Shown in pieces: positions 26,852-35,135 of a DNA stretch of 64,000 nt. Origin of the DNA: CAZCAC01 sp964496575. GTDB lineage: Bacteria; Planctomycetota; UBA1135; GCA-002686595. The stretch covers positions 124,001 to 188,000 of the forward strand of contig CAZCAC010000001.1 of NCBI GenBank assembly GCA_964496575.1. Reading direction: 5' to 3'. Below the pieces are notes generated by a model. The model ran no database searches, was not told the DNA's origin, and was given only the letters and a program-made list of their open reading frames with translations. Positions within the stretch are counted from its first letter, which is position 1. Each line of letters begins with the position of its first letter. Both the position numbers and the translations under genes were made by a program.

Positions 26852-27103
26852 CTACTTCTTGGCGGCGGCCCGCGTGATGCGGCTCTTCATCCGCGCGGCG
26901 GTGTTCTGGTGGATGGCATTCTTCTTGGCGGCCTTGTCGATCCGCTTCATCGCCTCGGGGATCTCGGACTGGGCCTCGTCGGCGGATTCCGCCAGGACCA
27001 CCTTCTTCACGGCGGAGCGCATGTTGCTCTTCACCGCCTTGTTGCGCTGCCTGCGCACCTCGTCCTGGCGCAGTCTCTTGCTCGCTTGCTTGTTGTTGGG
27101 CAT
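26852..27103 (-). CDS. rpsT: 30S ribosomal protein S20
   Basis: 83 aa. N-terminus MPNNKQASKRLRQDEVRRQR, then NKAVKSNMRSAVKKV, central AIPEAMKRIDKAAKK-like segment and NAIHQNTAARMKSRI near the end, all diagnostic of bS20, which binds 16S rRNA in the 30S body. It starts 3 nt after the TPR gene's stop, with AGGAC as a modest ribosome-binding site, so it is co-transcribed with that gene. Length is normal for the family. No upstream autoregulatory element is evident. Confidence 0.97.
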   Translation of the reverse strand: MPNNKQASKRLRQDEVRRQRNKAVKSNMRSAVKKVVLAESADEAQSEIPEAMKRIDKAAKKNAIHQNTAARMKSRITRAAAKK

Positions 27104-27106
27104 GTC

Positions 27107-28438
27107 CTACTTGTAGTGCTCCATTCTGGTGGCCACGTCGCGGTAGCCGATGTCGATTTCAAAGATGCGGGCGAAGAAGGTTCGAGCCTGCTCGGCGTCC
27201 CCTTCCTCTTCCGCGATCGATCCGAGGTTGTACAGGATTTCCTTCGAGCGCTCGTCGAAGCCGGAGCTTCCCTCGAGCGCACGCTCGTAGTTCTTCTTGG
27301 CCAGGTCGGTGAAGCCCTTCTTCTGAAAGGCCAACCCGAGCGAGAACTGCGCGTCGCAACCGACGCGCGGGTCCTCGACCGCCCTCTGGAACTCGGCGAC
27401 GGCTTCGTCGACCGCCTCCTGTCTCATCAGCTGGCGCCCGAGCTTCAACCGCAGGCCGGCGTCGCCGGGGCGCAGGCGGACCTGTTCGCGCAGCGCGTCC
27501 AGCTGAAAACCGAGCAGCTCCTGCTCGAGCTGGTTGGCCTTCTCGGTGTCCCCGGCGCGGTCGGCGCGGGAGATCTGCTTCTTGAGGACCTTCTGCCGCA
27601 GCAACCCCTTCCGGTGGACCAGGTCGGCCGAATCGCGCCGGTACTCGCAGGCGCGATCGATCAGGTCGTACGCCGCCTCGAGGTCCTTGAGCTTCTCGTG
27701 GACCTCCGACAGCGCGATCAGGAGCTCGGGGTTGCCCGGACTCTCGGCGAGCTGATCCTCCATGCGGGCCAGGTCCTCGCGCAGCTCGTCGTCGGTCTTG
27801 TGGAGCCGCTGCGAGCGCTCGATGGCGCGCGCCTCGTCCTTGTCGAGGATCTGCTCGCGGCTGTGGCCGATGGTCTCGTCGCGCCGGGTGGAGAGGGCGG
27901 TTTCCGCGGCGAGGTTCTTGCGCTCCTTCAACGCCTCCTGGTCGCGCGGGTCGACCTCGAGCGCGAGCTCGTAGAATTCGAGCGCCCGGGGGTAGTCACC
28001 GAGCTTGTACATCATCGCTCCGGCGCGCTTGAGCCCTTCGGGATTGCGCGGGGCGATCTCGGCGATGAACTCGTAGACCGCGCAGGCGGACTTGAAGTAC
28101 TCCCCGTCCTCCAGGGCCATGCCCAGGGTGAGGTTGGCGTCGACGTCGAGAGGGTTGGTGGCGAGGTACTGTTCGAGTGCCTTGATGCTGGCGTCGTAGC
28201 GCCTCGCCTTGAGCATCGTCTTGGCCATCGCCAGAGGCGCGGCTCCGGAGATCGCCCGGAGGAGGCGTCCGCCCTTCTTCTTCTCCTGGCGCAGCTTCAA
28301 CACGCGGCGCAGCCCGGCCCGGGCCTCGCCCTGGTCGGCATCGAGCTCGAGGAGCTGCTGGTACAGCTCGACGGCGAAGTCGTAGTTTCGCCGCTTCGCC
28401 GCTTCCTCGGCTTTCTGGATGTGCTTGGAGAAGTCCAT
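27107..28438 (-). CDS. TPR-repeat protein
   Basis: 443 aa, no signal peptide or membrane helix. At least five tetratricopeptide-like units: AKRRNYDFAVELYQQLLELD near 14-33, a unit with YDASIKALEQYLATNP, one with YFKSACAVYEFIAEIAPRNP, one with DYPRALEFYELALEVDPRD, and a C-terminal one with FTDLAKKNYERALEG. Between them is a long charged coiled-coil stretch (about 180-270). A scaffold protein with unknown partners. It is followed directly by rpsT and diverges from def across 185 bp that must carry both promoters. Confidence 0.88.
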   Translation of the reverse strand: MDFSKHIQKAEEAAKRRNYDFAVELYQQLLELDADQGEARAGLRRVLKLRQEKKKGGRLLRAISGAAPLAMAKTMLKARRYDASIKALEQYLATNPLDVDANLTLGMALEDGEYFKSACAVYEFIAEIAPRNPEGLKRAGAMMYKLGDYPRALEFYELALEVDPRDQEALKERKNLAAETALSTRRDETIGHSREQILDKDEARAIERSQRLHKTDDELREDLARMEDQLAESPGNPELLIALSEVHEKLKDLEAAYDLIDRACEYRRDSADLVHRKGLLRQKVLKKQISRADRAGDTEKANQLEQELLGFQLDALREQVRLRPGDAGLRLKLGRQLMRQEAVDEAVAEFQRAVEDPRVGCDAQFSLGLAFQKKGFTDLAKKNYERALEGSSGFDERSKEILYNLGSIAEEEGDAEQARTFFARIFEIDIGYRDVATRMEHYK

Positions 28439-28623
28439 GGAGGTCCCTGGCCCAATACTCCTCCCCCCGGCGATGTCTTTCGCGACGGACCGGGTGGAAG
28501 AGCGGGCGGAAAATCTTAGGGGCAGGAGCGTCCCCCGTCAACGAGGGGGCTATCCTCCCGGGCCGCGAGTGGAGCGCCGTCCACTCGCCGTCCCCCTTCC
28601 CCGGTCCCGAGCGCCCCACCGCC

Positions 28624-29172
28624 ATGAGTGCGCCCCTCGAATTCGTCGTCACCGTCTACCCCGATCCGGTCCTTCGGAAACCGGCCGAGCCCATCGAAGT
28701 CTTCGACGAGGAGCTCGCCGGCGTCGTCGCGGCGATGTTCGCGAGGATGCGGGAGAGCCAGGGAGTGGGCCTGGCCGCCCCTCAGGTGGGGCTGCGACAG
28801 CGGATCGCGGTGATCTGCCCCGGCGGCGAAGAGGAGGACGATCTCGCCCTGGTCAACCCGGCGATCCTCTCCCGGGGGGGTCCGAAGGTGGTCGGCGAGG
28901 AGGGCTGCCTCTCCTTTCCCGGGATCTACGGGGAGGTCCTGCGTCCCGACCGGATCCGGGTGCGCTACCAGGATCTCGCCGGCGAGGTCCACGAGGGGGA
29001 TTTCGAGGGGTTCCCGGCCCGGGTGGTCCAGCACGAGCTCGACCACCTGGAGGGGGTCCTGCTCGTCGATCGGATGACCCCCGCCGACAAGCTCCGCAAC
29101 AAGGCCGCGCTGGAGGAGCTGATCGAGGACTACAAGAGCTCCCGGGCGGCGGAGGGGGCCCGGAAGCGATGA
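28624..29172 (+). CDS. def: Peptide deformylase
   Basis: 182 aa. Removes the formyl group from the N-terminal Met of nascent proteins. All three motifs are intact: GVGLAAPQVG at 47-56, EGCLS at 93-97 and QHELDH at 136-141, giving the Cys and two His metal ligands and the catalytic Glu. Normal length. The stop overlaps the start of ribF. Confidence 0.97.
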   Translation: MSAPLEFVVTVYPDPVLRKPAEPIEVFDEELAGVVAAMFARMRESQGVGLAAPQVGLRQRIAVICPGGEEEDDLALVNPAILSRGGPKVVGEEGCLSFPGIYGEVLRPDRIRVRYQDLAGEVHEGDFEGFPARVVQHELDHLEGVLLVDRMTPADKLRNKAALEELIEDYKSSRAAEGARKR

Positions 29173-30131
29173 GGGTCAGCCGGGGGAGATACGAGGCCTC
29201 GCCGCCGGAGAATGGCGCGGTGGTCTCGTTGGGGGTCTTCGACGGGGTGCACCTCGGTCACCAGGAGATCCTGCGGCGGAACCTGGCCCGCTCGGCCGAG
29301 CTGGGCGCGACCCCGACCGTGGTCACCTTCTCCGCTCACCCCAAGACGGTCCTCCTGGGGCGGGCGCCGCGCACGCTGACCACCCTGGAGCACCGGCTGG
29401 AGCTCTTCGAGCGGGCGGGGATCGGCTACACCGTGGTCCTGCCCTTCGACGAGGAGCTGCGCCGCGTTCCGGCGCGGGAGTTCGTCGATGACTTCCTGAT
29501 CGGCAGCCTGGGGGCCCGGGCCTTCGTCCTCGGCTTCGACAGCAAGTTCGGGGCCGGGCGCGAGGGCACCCCGGAGCTGCTCCGCGAGATGGGCCACGAC
29601 ACGGTGGTGGTGCCCAAGGTCGTGGTCTCCGATCGGGCCGTCTCCAGCACGGCGATCCGAGAGGCGGTCGAGCTGGGCGACCTGAAGGGGGCGGAGAGGA
29701 TGCTCGGGAGGCGGGTCGGCGTGCTCGGCGAGGTCGTGGACGGCGTCCACTTGGGTCGCAAGCTCGGTTTTCCGACCGCCAACCTCAACCTCCACCACGA
29801 GCTCCACCCCCCCGTGGGGGTGTACGCCTGCCTCGCCCACCGGCTGAAGGACGGCAGCGACTCGGCGATCGAGGTCTCCTACCGGGCGGTTTGCAACATC
29901 GGCTTCCGCCCCACCGTCGACGGCGCCCGCCCCGAGAGCCCGCTGATCGAGGTGCACATCCTCGATTTCGACGAGGACATCTACGGAAAGCGGCTCGAGC
30001 TGGAGTTCGTGGAGGCCCTCCGGGGAGAGCAGCGCTTCGAGAGCCTCGAGGCGCTGGTGGCCCAGATCGGCCTCGACGTCGGCCGGGCGCGGGAGATCCT
30101 GGCCGGCGAGGCGATCGGCGAACGCTCCTGA
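29169..30131 (+). CDS. ribF: Bifunctional riboflavin kinase / FAD synthetase
   Basis: 320 aa from ATG 29169, overlapping the def stop (ATGA). The N-terminal FAD synthetase shows SLGVFDGVHLGHQ at 20-32 and STAIREAVELGDL near 165. The C-terminal riboflavin kinase shows GRKLGFPTANL, GVYACLA, NIGFRPTV and EVHILDFDEDIYGK. Converts riboflavin to FMN and FAD. Complete and standard length. tRNA-Phe follows 74 nt downstream. Confidence 0.97.
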   Translation: MRVSRGRYEASPPENGAVVSLGVFDGVHLGHQEILRRNLARSAELGATPTVVTFSAHPKTVLLGRAPRTLTTLEHRLELFERAGIGYTVVLPFDEELRRVPAREFVDDFLIGSLGARAFVLGFDSKFGAGREGTPELLREMGHDTVVVPKVVVSDRAVSSTAIREAVELGDLKGAERMLGRRVGVLGEVVDGVHLGRKLGFPTANLNLHHELHPPVGVYACLAHRLKDGSDSAIEVSYRAVCNIGFRPTVDGARPESPLIEVHILDFDEDIYGKRLELEFVEALRGEQRFESLEALVAQIGLDVGRAREILAGEAIGERS

Positions 30132-30205
30132 ATCCGCTCCTCACGTTTGACGCGGAGCCCGGCGGGGGCATAATCCCTCCTCCCGGCGCCAGGGGCGCGC
30201 CCCGC

Positions 30206-30281
30206 GGGCGGGTAGCTCAGTTGGTAGAGCACTTGACTGAAAATCAAGGGGTCACCGGTTCAAGTCCGGTCCCGCCCACCA
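30206..30281 (+). tRNA. tRNA-Phe (GAA)
   Basis: 76 nt including an encoded CCA. Acceptor GGGCGGG pairs with CCCGCCC; D arm GCTC-AGTTGGTA-GAGC; anticodon stem CTTGA/TCAAG with loop CTGAAAA, anticodon GAA; five-base variable region; T arm ACCGG-TTCAAGT-CCGGT. A complete cloverleaf. Confidence 0.98.
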
Positions 30282-30330
30282 CCCCTCGCATCCACCGCGA
30301 AGGCCCCCATCGCACCAGCCCCGCGCCAGC

Positions 30331-30636
30331 ATGGTCTCGACCCAGCCCAAGGTAATCACCAAGAGCGACCCCGGCCGCCTCGAGATCGAGTGGACCGACG
30401 GACACCACACCGTCTTCACCGCCGCGGAGCTGCGCCGGATCTGCCCCTGCGCCGAGTGCGTGAGCGAGACCACCGGAGTGCGGATCCACGACCCCGCGAC
30501 CGTGCCGGACGACCTGGAGCAGGGCCAGCTGCAGCTGGTGGGGAACTACGCGGTGAGCGTGGTCTTCTCCGACGGCCACTCCCACGGGATCTTCACCTTC
30601 GATTTCCTCCGCCGGAACGAGCCCGGCCGGGGGTGA
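30331..30636 (+). CDS. DUF971 domain protein
   Basis: 101 aa. Contains LEIEWTDGHHTVFTAAELRR at 17-36, then CPCAECVSE with closely spaced Cys, and NYAVSVVFSDGHSHGIFTFDFLR at the end, matching DUF971, the small domain also found at the N-terminus of gamma-butyrobetaine hydroxylase. Stand-alone versions are often linked to iron-sulfur cluster handling, but that role is not shown here. It lies between tRNA-Phe and arfB. Confidence 0.92.
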   Translation: MVSTQPKVITKSDPGRLEIEWTDGHHTVFTAAELRRICPCAECVSETTGVRIHDPATVPDDLEQGQLQLVGNYAVSVVFSDGHSHGIFTFDFLRRNEPGRG

Positions 30637-30661
30637 TCGGCCCCAGGAGCCTCTGCCGGCC

Positions 30662-31084
30662 GTGGAACCGCTGCGCATCACCAACCGGCTGACCCTGCCC
30701 CCGGACGAGCTGCGGGTCTCCTTCGCCCGGTCGGGCGGCCCGGGGGGACAGAACGTGAACAAGGTGGAGAGCAAGGCGGTCCTGCGCTTCTCGGTGCGCC
30801 ACAGCCGGGCGCTGAGCGATTCGCAGCGTCGTCTGGCCCTCCAGCGCCTGGGGGGGCGGCTCTGTGGCGAGGGGGAACTGGTGATCCACGCGTCCCGCTA
30901 CCGCGAGCAGGCGAGGAACGTCGAGGATGCCCGCGCGCGCCTCGCGCTCCTCTTGCGGGAAGCCCTCTCGCCCCCGAAGCGTCGCCGCAAGACCCGCCCC
31001 ACCCGCGCCTCGGTACGCCGTCGGCTGGACGCGAAGCGCAAGCGTGGAGACCGCAAGCGGGAGCGTCGGGAGAGACACGACTAG
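30662..31084 (+). CDS. arfB: Alternative ribosome-rescue factor, ArfB/YaeJ-like peptidyl-tRNA hydrolase
   Basis: 140 aa, GTG start. Carries the class I release-factor GGQ motif in FARSGGPGGQNVNK (Gln30) and a Lys/Arg-rich C-terminal tail (KRRRKTRPTRAS, KRKRGDRKRERR) that in ArfB inserts into the empty mRNA channel of stalled ribosomes. Hydrolyses peptidyl-tRNA on non-stop ribosomes. It begins 25 nt after the DUF971 gene. Confidence 0.95.
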   Translation: MEPLRITNRLTLPPDELRVSFARSGGPGGQNVNKVESKAVLRFSVRHSRALSDSQRRLALQRLGGRLCGEGELVIHASRYREQARNVEDARARLALLLREALSPPKRRRKTRPTRASVRRRLDAKRKRGDRKRERRERHD

Positions 31085-31750
31085 GACTTCACGGATCCGG
31101 GGGAGGCGAAGAGATACGCCGGTCCGGTACGTGGAATCGAGCCGGTCGGCCCCCGACATATACCCCCTCTCCCCGTATTGGAATTGCGCCCTTCTGGGGG
31201 GGAATGCGCGGCTTCCGAGCGCCCCACCATTCCCCGTCAGGAGGGCCGGAAACCCCGGTGTGCGGAGGGTTCGAGTGGCCCGATCGTGGGAAAGGGCGGC
31301 CCGGAACGCCGATTTCGCGCCCGATCGATGCGAGAATCCCCACGGTGGGCGGGAGCTGGCACCCGCTGGGGCGCCGGCCGGGCGCGATCGGCCCGCGGGA
31401 CCGAGGCAGGAACATAAACAACTACGCCGCAAGCACTTATGCCGGAAAGGCGCGGCGGGAACGGGGCTCCGGGTCCGCTTTCGCAGCGGCCGAGAAGGCC
31501 CCTCGAAGGGCCCTCGGAGCCGACCGTCCGAATACATAAGTGCTTACCTCCAAGCGTCTTATATCCCCCACGGAAGGCTGGAAACGCTTTGGGGGACGCA
31601 CCGCCCCGGGCCTCGCCGATCTACCCACAAGTCTCTCAGTGAAAAACCGTAGCTCACCCTTTTCAAGGCTACAGGGGCGCGTCATCCTCTGCGCGCTCTA
31701 GACCCCATCCCCTTTCACTCAGTGGTCTCTCTCTTGGAGTGCATAACCCA
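31085..31750. other. 666-bp intergenic region upstream of the porins
   Basis: No gene is supported here; open frames in it are Arg/Pro/Gly-rich shadows. Visible structure: GGGGAATG...CATTCCCC (about 31199-31235), and AAGCACTTATG at 31431-31441 facing CATAAGTGCTT at 31535-31545, flanked by unusually AT-rich patches. Probably holds the porin promoter and a structured 5' leader; I cannot assign a promoter with confidence. Confidence 0.6.
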
Positions 31751-32890
31751 ATGAACAAGTTCGCTTTCGGCGTACTAGCAGCACCGCTGCTGTGCGCGAC
31801 TAGCATGGCCGCAGACACGGAGTGGCCGGAACTGGATCGGGAGTTGGCCGCGCTCAGCAACGCCCCCCTGACTCAGAATTCCGGCGGCCCCTTCCTGAAC
31901 GGCTGGCTGATCAGTGCGTTCGATTACAACTCGGACGAGGAAGACTCAAACAAAAACCAGACCGACGTCGGGTTCGACGTTCGGAGTGCTCGAATCCAGC
32001 TCGAGGGAACTCTTGCCGAAGGCTACGGCTACAAGATCGGCTACGACTTCTTCGACACGATGGATCAGTACGCTCCCTCGGGCTCCCATGTGGGCAGCGC
32101 CGGCACCGCCGGACTGACCGACGCCTACGGGACCTTCGGGATCGGCGAGTACGTCGACTTCAGGTTCGGCATCTTCAACGGGCCCTCCCTGCGCAGCGCG
32201 TCGCTCGATCGCAACAAGACCCTCTTCATCAACCGTAGCTTCCTCGGCATGCAGCAGTCCTGCAGCGACGCGGGGCTCGAAGTGGGTGGGTCCTTCGATC
32301 GGGTCAACTGGTCGCTGGCCGGCACCAACGGCACCGACGGCAAGACCGACGGGTTCGCCTACGGGATTCGCATCGACGTCGACCTGATGGGTGAGATGTC
32401 CGACTGCGAAGGAGCCTACGGCGCCCAGGAAGGCACCAACCTCAACGTCGGCTTCGTCTACGCCGACGACAACTCGAAGGACGCTGCGACTGGTGCCAGC
32501 ATGGACCTCTCCCAGATGTCGGCCGACGCCACTCTGGTCAGCGGTCCCTTCTCGGTATTCGCCGAAGTCATCGATTACGACAAGCATATCGGCCCCTACT
32601 ACATGGGTTCGATGATCGATGCCAAGAACACTCCGTGGAGTGCAGGTGCGAGCTACCTGTTCGGCGAAGAGTACGAAGTGGGCTTCCGCTACGACACCTG
32701 GGATGCCGGCCAGACCAGCTCCTACTACGATACCAGCCGCTACAACTTCGTCGTGAACAAGTACATCGATGGTCACGACATCAAGTGGCAGCTCGAGTTC
32801 GGCTTCGGCGACTCGAAGATGCAAGGTACCGCCGCCGAGAAGATCGGTGAGCACACCATCATCGCCATCGCTCTGGCGCTCGGTTTCTGA
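31751..32890 (+). CDS. Outer-membrane porin, phosphate-selective OprO/OprP type (paralog 1)
   Basis: 379 aa from ATG 31751 (TTGGAG 11 nt upstream; GTG 31739 is in frame but less likely). Signal peptide MNKFAFGVLAAPLLCATSMA. The mature protein opens with WPELDRELAAL, a predicted helix, then alternating amphipathic strands: VRSARIQLEGTLAEGYGYKI, FRFGIFNGPSLR with an aromatic/basic restriction-like motif, and the closing YIDGHDIKWQLEFGFGD. It ends in Phe, as outer-membrane barrels do. Passive uptake of small anions or sugars is likely; selectivity cannot be read. A hairpin terminator follows, then a second paralog. Confidence 0.87.
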   Translation: MNKFAFGVLAAPLLCATSMAADTEWPELDRELAALSNAPLTQNSGGPFLNGWLISAFDYNSDEEDSNKNQTDVGFDVRSARIQLEGTLAEGYGYKIGYDFFDTMDQYAPSGSHVGSAGTAGLTDAYGTFGIGEYVDFRFGIFNGPSLRSASLDRNKTLFINRSFLGMQQSCSDAGLEVGGSFDRVNWSLAGTNGTDGKTDGFAYGIRIDVDLMGEMSDCEGAYGAQEGTNLNVGFVYADDNSKDAATGASMDLSQMSADATLVSGPFSVFAEVIDYDKHIGPYYMGSMIDAKNTPWSAGASYLFGEEYEVGFRYDTWDAGQTSSYYDTSRYNFVVNKYIDGHDIKWQLEFGFGDSKMQGTAAEKIGEHTIIAIALALGF

Positions 32891-32949
32891 GCCGAGAGCG
32901 TGTCGCCTCACCTCGCGCGCGGCGCGAAGAGAGCGAAAACAGAAGACGA

Positions 32950-32980
32950 ACAAGGCCTCGCGCGCGCCGCGGGGCCTTGT
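32950..32980 (+). terminator. Hairpin after porin 1
   Basis: ACAAGGCCTCGCG pairs with CGCGGGGCCTTGT, 13 pairs with one G-T, loop of 5. Followed by GCCATTTG, so no real T-tract. Lies 60 nt past the stop. Confidence 0.65.
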
Positions 32981-32988
32981 GCCATTTG

Positions 32989-33014
32989 TAGCGCGGGCTG
33001 ACGCCCGCAACCCA
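32989..33014. repeat. Dispersed 26-bp palindromic intergenic repeat, copy 2
   Basis: Same element as at 7563-7588 with one substitution in the loop (TGAC). It ends 10 nt before the start codon of porin 2 and occupies the place where a Shine-Dalgarno would normally be. Confidence 0.75.
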
Positions 33015-33024
33015 GCCTTCACCG

Positions 33025-34128
33025 ATGAACAAGACCATCCTCCTCCTCTTCACGGCGATTCTCCTCCCCAGCGTCCCCCTGGCAGCACAGGAAGAGGGCG
33101 AGAGCGAGTGGGCCGCCCTGGACCGGGAGTTGCGCAACCTCGACGCGATTCGGTCGGAGATCACCCCCGGACCGCGTCTGTGGGGCTACCTGCGCACCAA
33201 CCTGGCCTTCTCCAACCACAAGATCACCAACGGTGCGAACACCGGGGACTACCAGGGCTTCAACCTCGACAACCTCCGGCTGAACGTCGAGGGTGATGCC
33301 CAGGGCTACCACTACCGGGTCACCACCGAGGCGCTCACCGGAATCCTCGAGATCGAGGACGCGTGGGTACGCGCCCCCCTGGGCGACGAGTTCGGCCTGT
33401 GGGTCGGGCGTTTCCGAGCCCCCTTCCTGCGCTCCGGGATGGTCGAGGCCCGGGACCTCCTGTTCATCACCAGGACGCGCAACGGCGTTTTCTACTCCAC
33501 GCGCGACATGGGCACGATGCTCACCGGAGACCACGGTCGGCTGCACTGGACCGCAGCGATGCAGAACGGCGCGGACGGCAAGATGGACCGCTTCCTGCAG
33601 ACGCTCACGGCCAAGGTCAACCTCATCGGCGTGCCCGAGCTGCCGTGGGAAGGTGCGTACAAGGGCGGCACGAACACGAGGTTCACCCTCGGTGGCGGCG
33701 TCTCCAACGACGACGCTCGCGCCGGGAGCGGCGAGGGGACGGCCTTCGCCCTGGAGGCCTACCTGCTCCACAAGGGCTTCAACCTGACCGTCGAGTGGCT
33801 TTCCTACGAGGGCGCCTACGACCTGTTCCCGTTCGACGTGGTCCCCGGCGACCAGCAGGAACAGCGCGGCAACACCCAGCCGTGGACGATCACGGCCAGC
33901 TACATGATCGTGCCCGAGAAGTACGAGGTGGCCCTCCGCTACGACAACTTCGACGACAAGAGCTCCCCGGTCGACTACGACCGCCAGACCTGGACGGTCG
34001 GTGTGAACCGCTACATCGACGGCCACAACCTCAAGTGGCAGCTGAACTACGCCGACGCGGTGAAGAACGGAAACCACGACGGCCCCCACGAGAAGCTGAT
34101 CGCGCTGGGGTTGACGCTGTCCTTCTGA
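33025..34128 (+). CDS. Outer-membrane porin, phosphate-selective OprO/OprP type (paralog 2)
   Basis: 367 aa. Signal peptide MNKTILLLFTAILLPSVPLA. The mature start WAALDRELRNLDAIRSEI mirrors paralog 1. Conserved porin features: NLRLNVEGDAQGYHYRVTTE, VGRFRAPFLRSGMVEARDL, and the closing YIDGHNLKWQLNYAD before a C-terminal Phe. The position after paralog 1, the shared architecture and the divergent strand sequences point to an old tandem duplication. No Shine-Dalgarno is visible; a palindromic repeat abuts the start. A strong hairpin terminator follows. Confidence 0.88.
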   Translation: MNKTILLLFTAILLPSVPLAAQEEGESEWAALDRELRNLDAIRSEITPGPRLWGYLRTNLAFSNHKITNGANTGDYQGFNLDNLRLNVEGDAQGYHYRVTTEALTGILEIEDAWVRAPLGDEFGLWVGRFRAPFLRSGMVEARDLLFITRTRNGVFYSTRDMGTMLTGDHGRLHWTAAMQNGADGKMDRFLQTLTAKVNLIGVPELPWEGAYKGGTNTRFTLGGGVSNDDARAGSGEGTAFALEAYLLHKGFNLTVEWLSYEGAYDLFPFDVVPGDQQEQRGNTQPWTITASYMIVPEKYEVALRYDNFDDKSSPVDYDRQTWTVGVNRYIDGHNLKWQLNYADAVKNGNHDGPHEKLIALGLTLSF

Positions 34129-34153
34129 CCCTCGCGGCGGAAGTCGAATCGCC

Positions 34154-34178
34154 GGGGCCCCGCGTGTCGCGGGGCCCC
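34154..34178 (+). terminator. Hairpin after porin 2
   Basis: GGGGCCCCGCG at 34154-34164 pairs perfectly with CGCGGGGCCCC at 34168-34178, loop TGT, 25 nt past the porin stop, followed by TTGCTGT. Confidence 0.75.
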
Positions 34179-34303
34179 TTGCTGTCAGGACCGGGAGATC
34201 CCTCGGCGCCGGCGTCCAGGCGAGGGTCCCCGAGGATCCCAGGGGCGGGACTCCTCCTCACCGATCCAGCAGGACCCTTCCCCTGCGGCGGCGGTGGGCT
34301 ACA

Positions 34304-34468
34304 GTGGTGAGCAGAAGCTCGGGGACTCCAGGGCCTCCAGCCACCCGAGCGAGCCACGAGTACGGTGAGGCTCATCCGACCCCAAAGGAGGTGATCAAAA
34401 TCGACAGTCATAGACCCAACAGGCCCCCGGCCCTGCTCGCGACCCTTCACCTCGGAGTGTTCGGCTGA
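34304..34468 (+). other. Candidate 54-codon ORF with an internal perfect Shine-Dalgarno
   Basis: GTG 34304 to TGA 34468 is open and has no recognisable homology. Its only notable feature is the internal 16S-complementary element at 34384-34396. Eight bases after GGAGG is ATC in the same frame, which would give a 22-codon peptide starting I/M-DSHRPNRPP and ending LHLGVFG. Coding is possible but unproven. Confidence 0.2.
34384..34396 (+). promoter_or_regulatory. Perfect 13-nt complement of the 16S rRNA 3' end
   Basis: AAAGGAGGTGATC is fully complementary to the usual bacterial 16S terminus GATCACCTCCTTT. No ATG, GTG or TTG stands at normal spacing downstream. It is the strongest Shine-Dalgarno-like sequence I see in the window and precedes no confident gene. 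The surrounding 449-bp intergenic stretch (34129-34577) otherwise holds only the two hairpins. Confidence 0.7.
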
Positions 34469-34519
34469 GCCGGCATGGGGGTCGGGTTGCGCGGCGACCA
34501 TGGCTAAGCCGCCCAGCCC

Positions 34520-34568
34520 CCAACGAAACCAGCGGCGGACCGGTTCTCCGGTCCGCCGCAGTCGTTGG
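34520..34568. terminator. Bidirectional hairpin downstream of folE
   Basis: The inner stem GCGGCGGACCGG / CCGGTCCGCCGC (12 pairs, loop TTCT) sits inside an outer stem CCAACGA / TCGTTGG. Starts 10 nt past the folE stop on the minus strand and could also end plus-strand transcription from the porin side. Confidence 0.75.
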
Positions 34569-34577
34569 GTCATCTGC

Positions 34578-35135
34578 TCAGCGGTCGAAGTGTCGAACCA
34601 GGTTGAGGAACTCGGTTCGCGTGCGCGCGTCGCTGCGGAACACGCCGAGCTGGCAGGAGGTCATCGTCGAGGAGTTCTGCTTCTGGACCCCTCTCATCAT
34701 CATGCACAGGTGAGCGGCGTCGGCGACCACGCCGACCCCCTTGGGCTCCAGGGCCTCCTGAATCGCCTCCGCGATCTGGATCGTCATCCGCTCCTGAACC
34801 TGCAGGCGCCGGGCGAAGATGTCCACGATCCTGGGGATCTTCGACAGGCCGATGATCTTGCCGTCGGGGATGTAGGCGACGTGGACCCTTCCGTAGAAGG
34901 GGAGCAGGTGGTGCTCGCACAGGCTGTAGAACTCGATGTCCTTGACCAGCACCATCTCCGAGCAGTCTTCCTCGAAGATCCCGCTGCCGATCACGTCCTC
35001 CACGTTCTGGTTCATGCCGGCGGTCAGCTCCTGGTAGGAGAGCTCCACCCGGCCAGGGGTGCGCTGCAGCCCGGGGCGATCGGGGTCCTCGCCGATCTGG
35101 ATGAGCAGCTTTCGAATCAGATCGCTGGTGCTCAT
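34578..35135 (-). CDS. folE: GTP cyclohydrolase I
   Basis: 185 aa from ATG 35135, in ATGA overlap with queD. Converts GTP to 7,8-dihydroneopterin triphosphate, the first step of folate and queuosine synthesis. Zinc ligands Cys73 and His76 in SLCEHHLLPF and Cys144 in AAHLCMMMRG, plus GVQKQNSSTMTS. Complete. The coupling to queD points to use in queuosine or another pterin branch as well as folate. Confidence 0.96.
   Translation of the reverse strand: MSTSDLIRKLLIQIGEDPDRPGLQRTPGRVELSYQELTAGMNQNVEDVIGSGIFEEDCSEMVLVKDIEFYSLCEHHLLPFYGRVHVAYIPDGKIIGLSKIPRIVDIFARRLQVQERMTIQIAEAIQEALEPKGVGVVADAAHLCMMMRGVQKQNSSTMTSCQLGVFRSDARTRTEFLNLVRHFDR

Noticed and set aside
34384..34396. Antisense fragment of a 16S rRNA gene end
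   Set aside because: Only 13 nt match; the following bases do not continue as complement of the conserved 16S 3' region.
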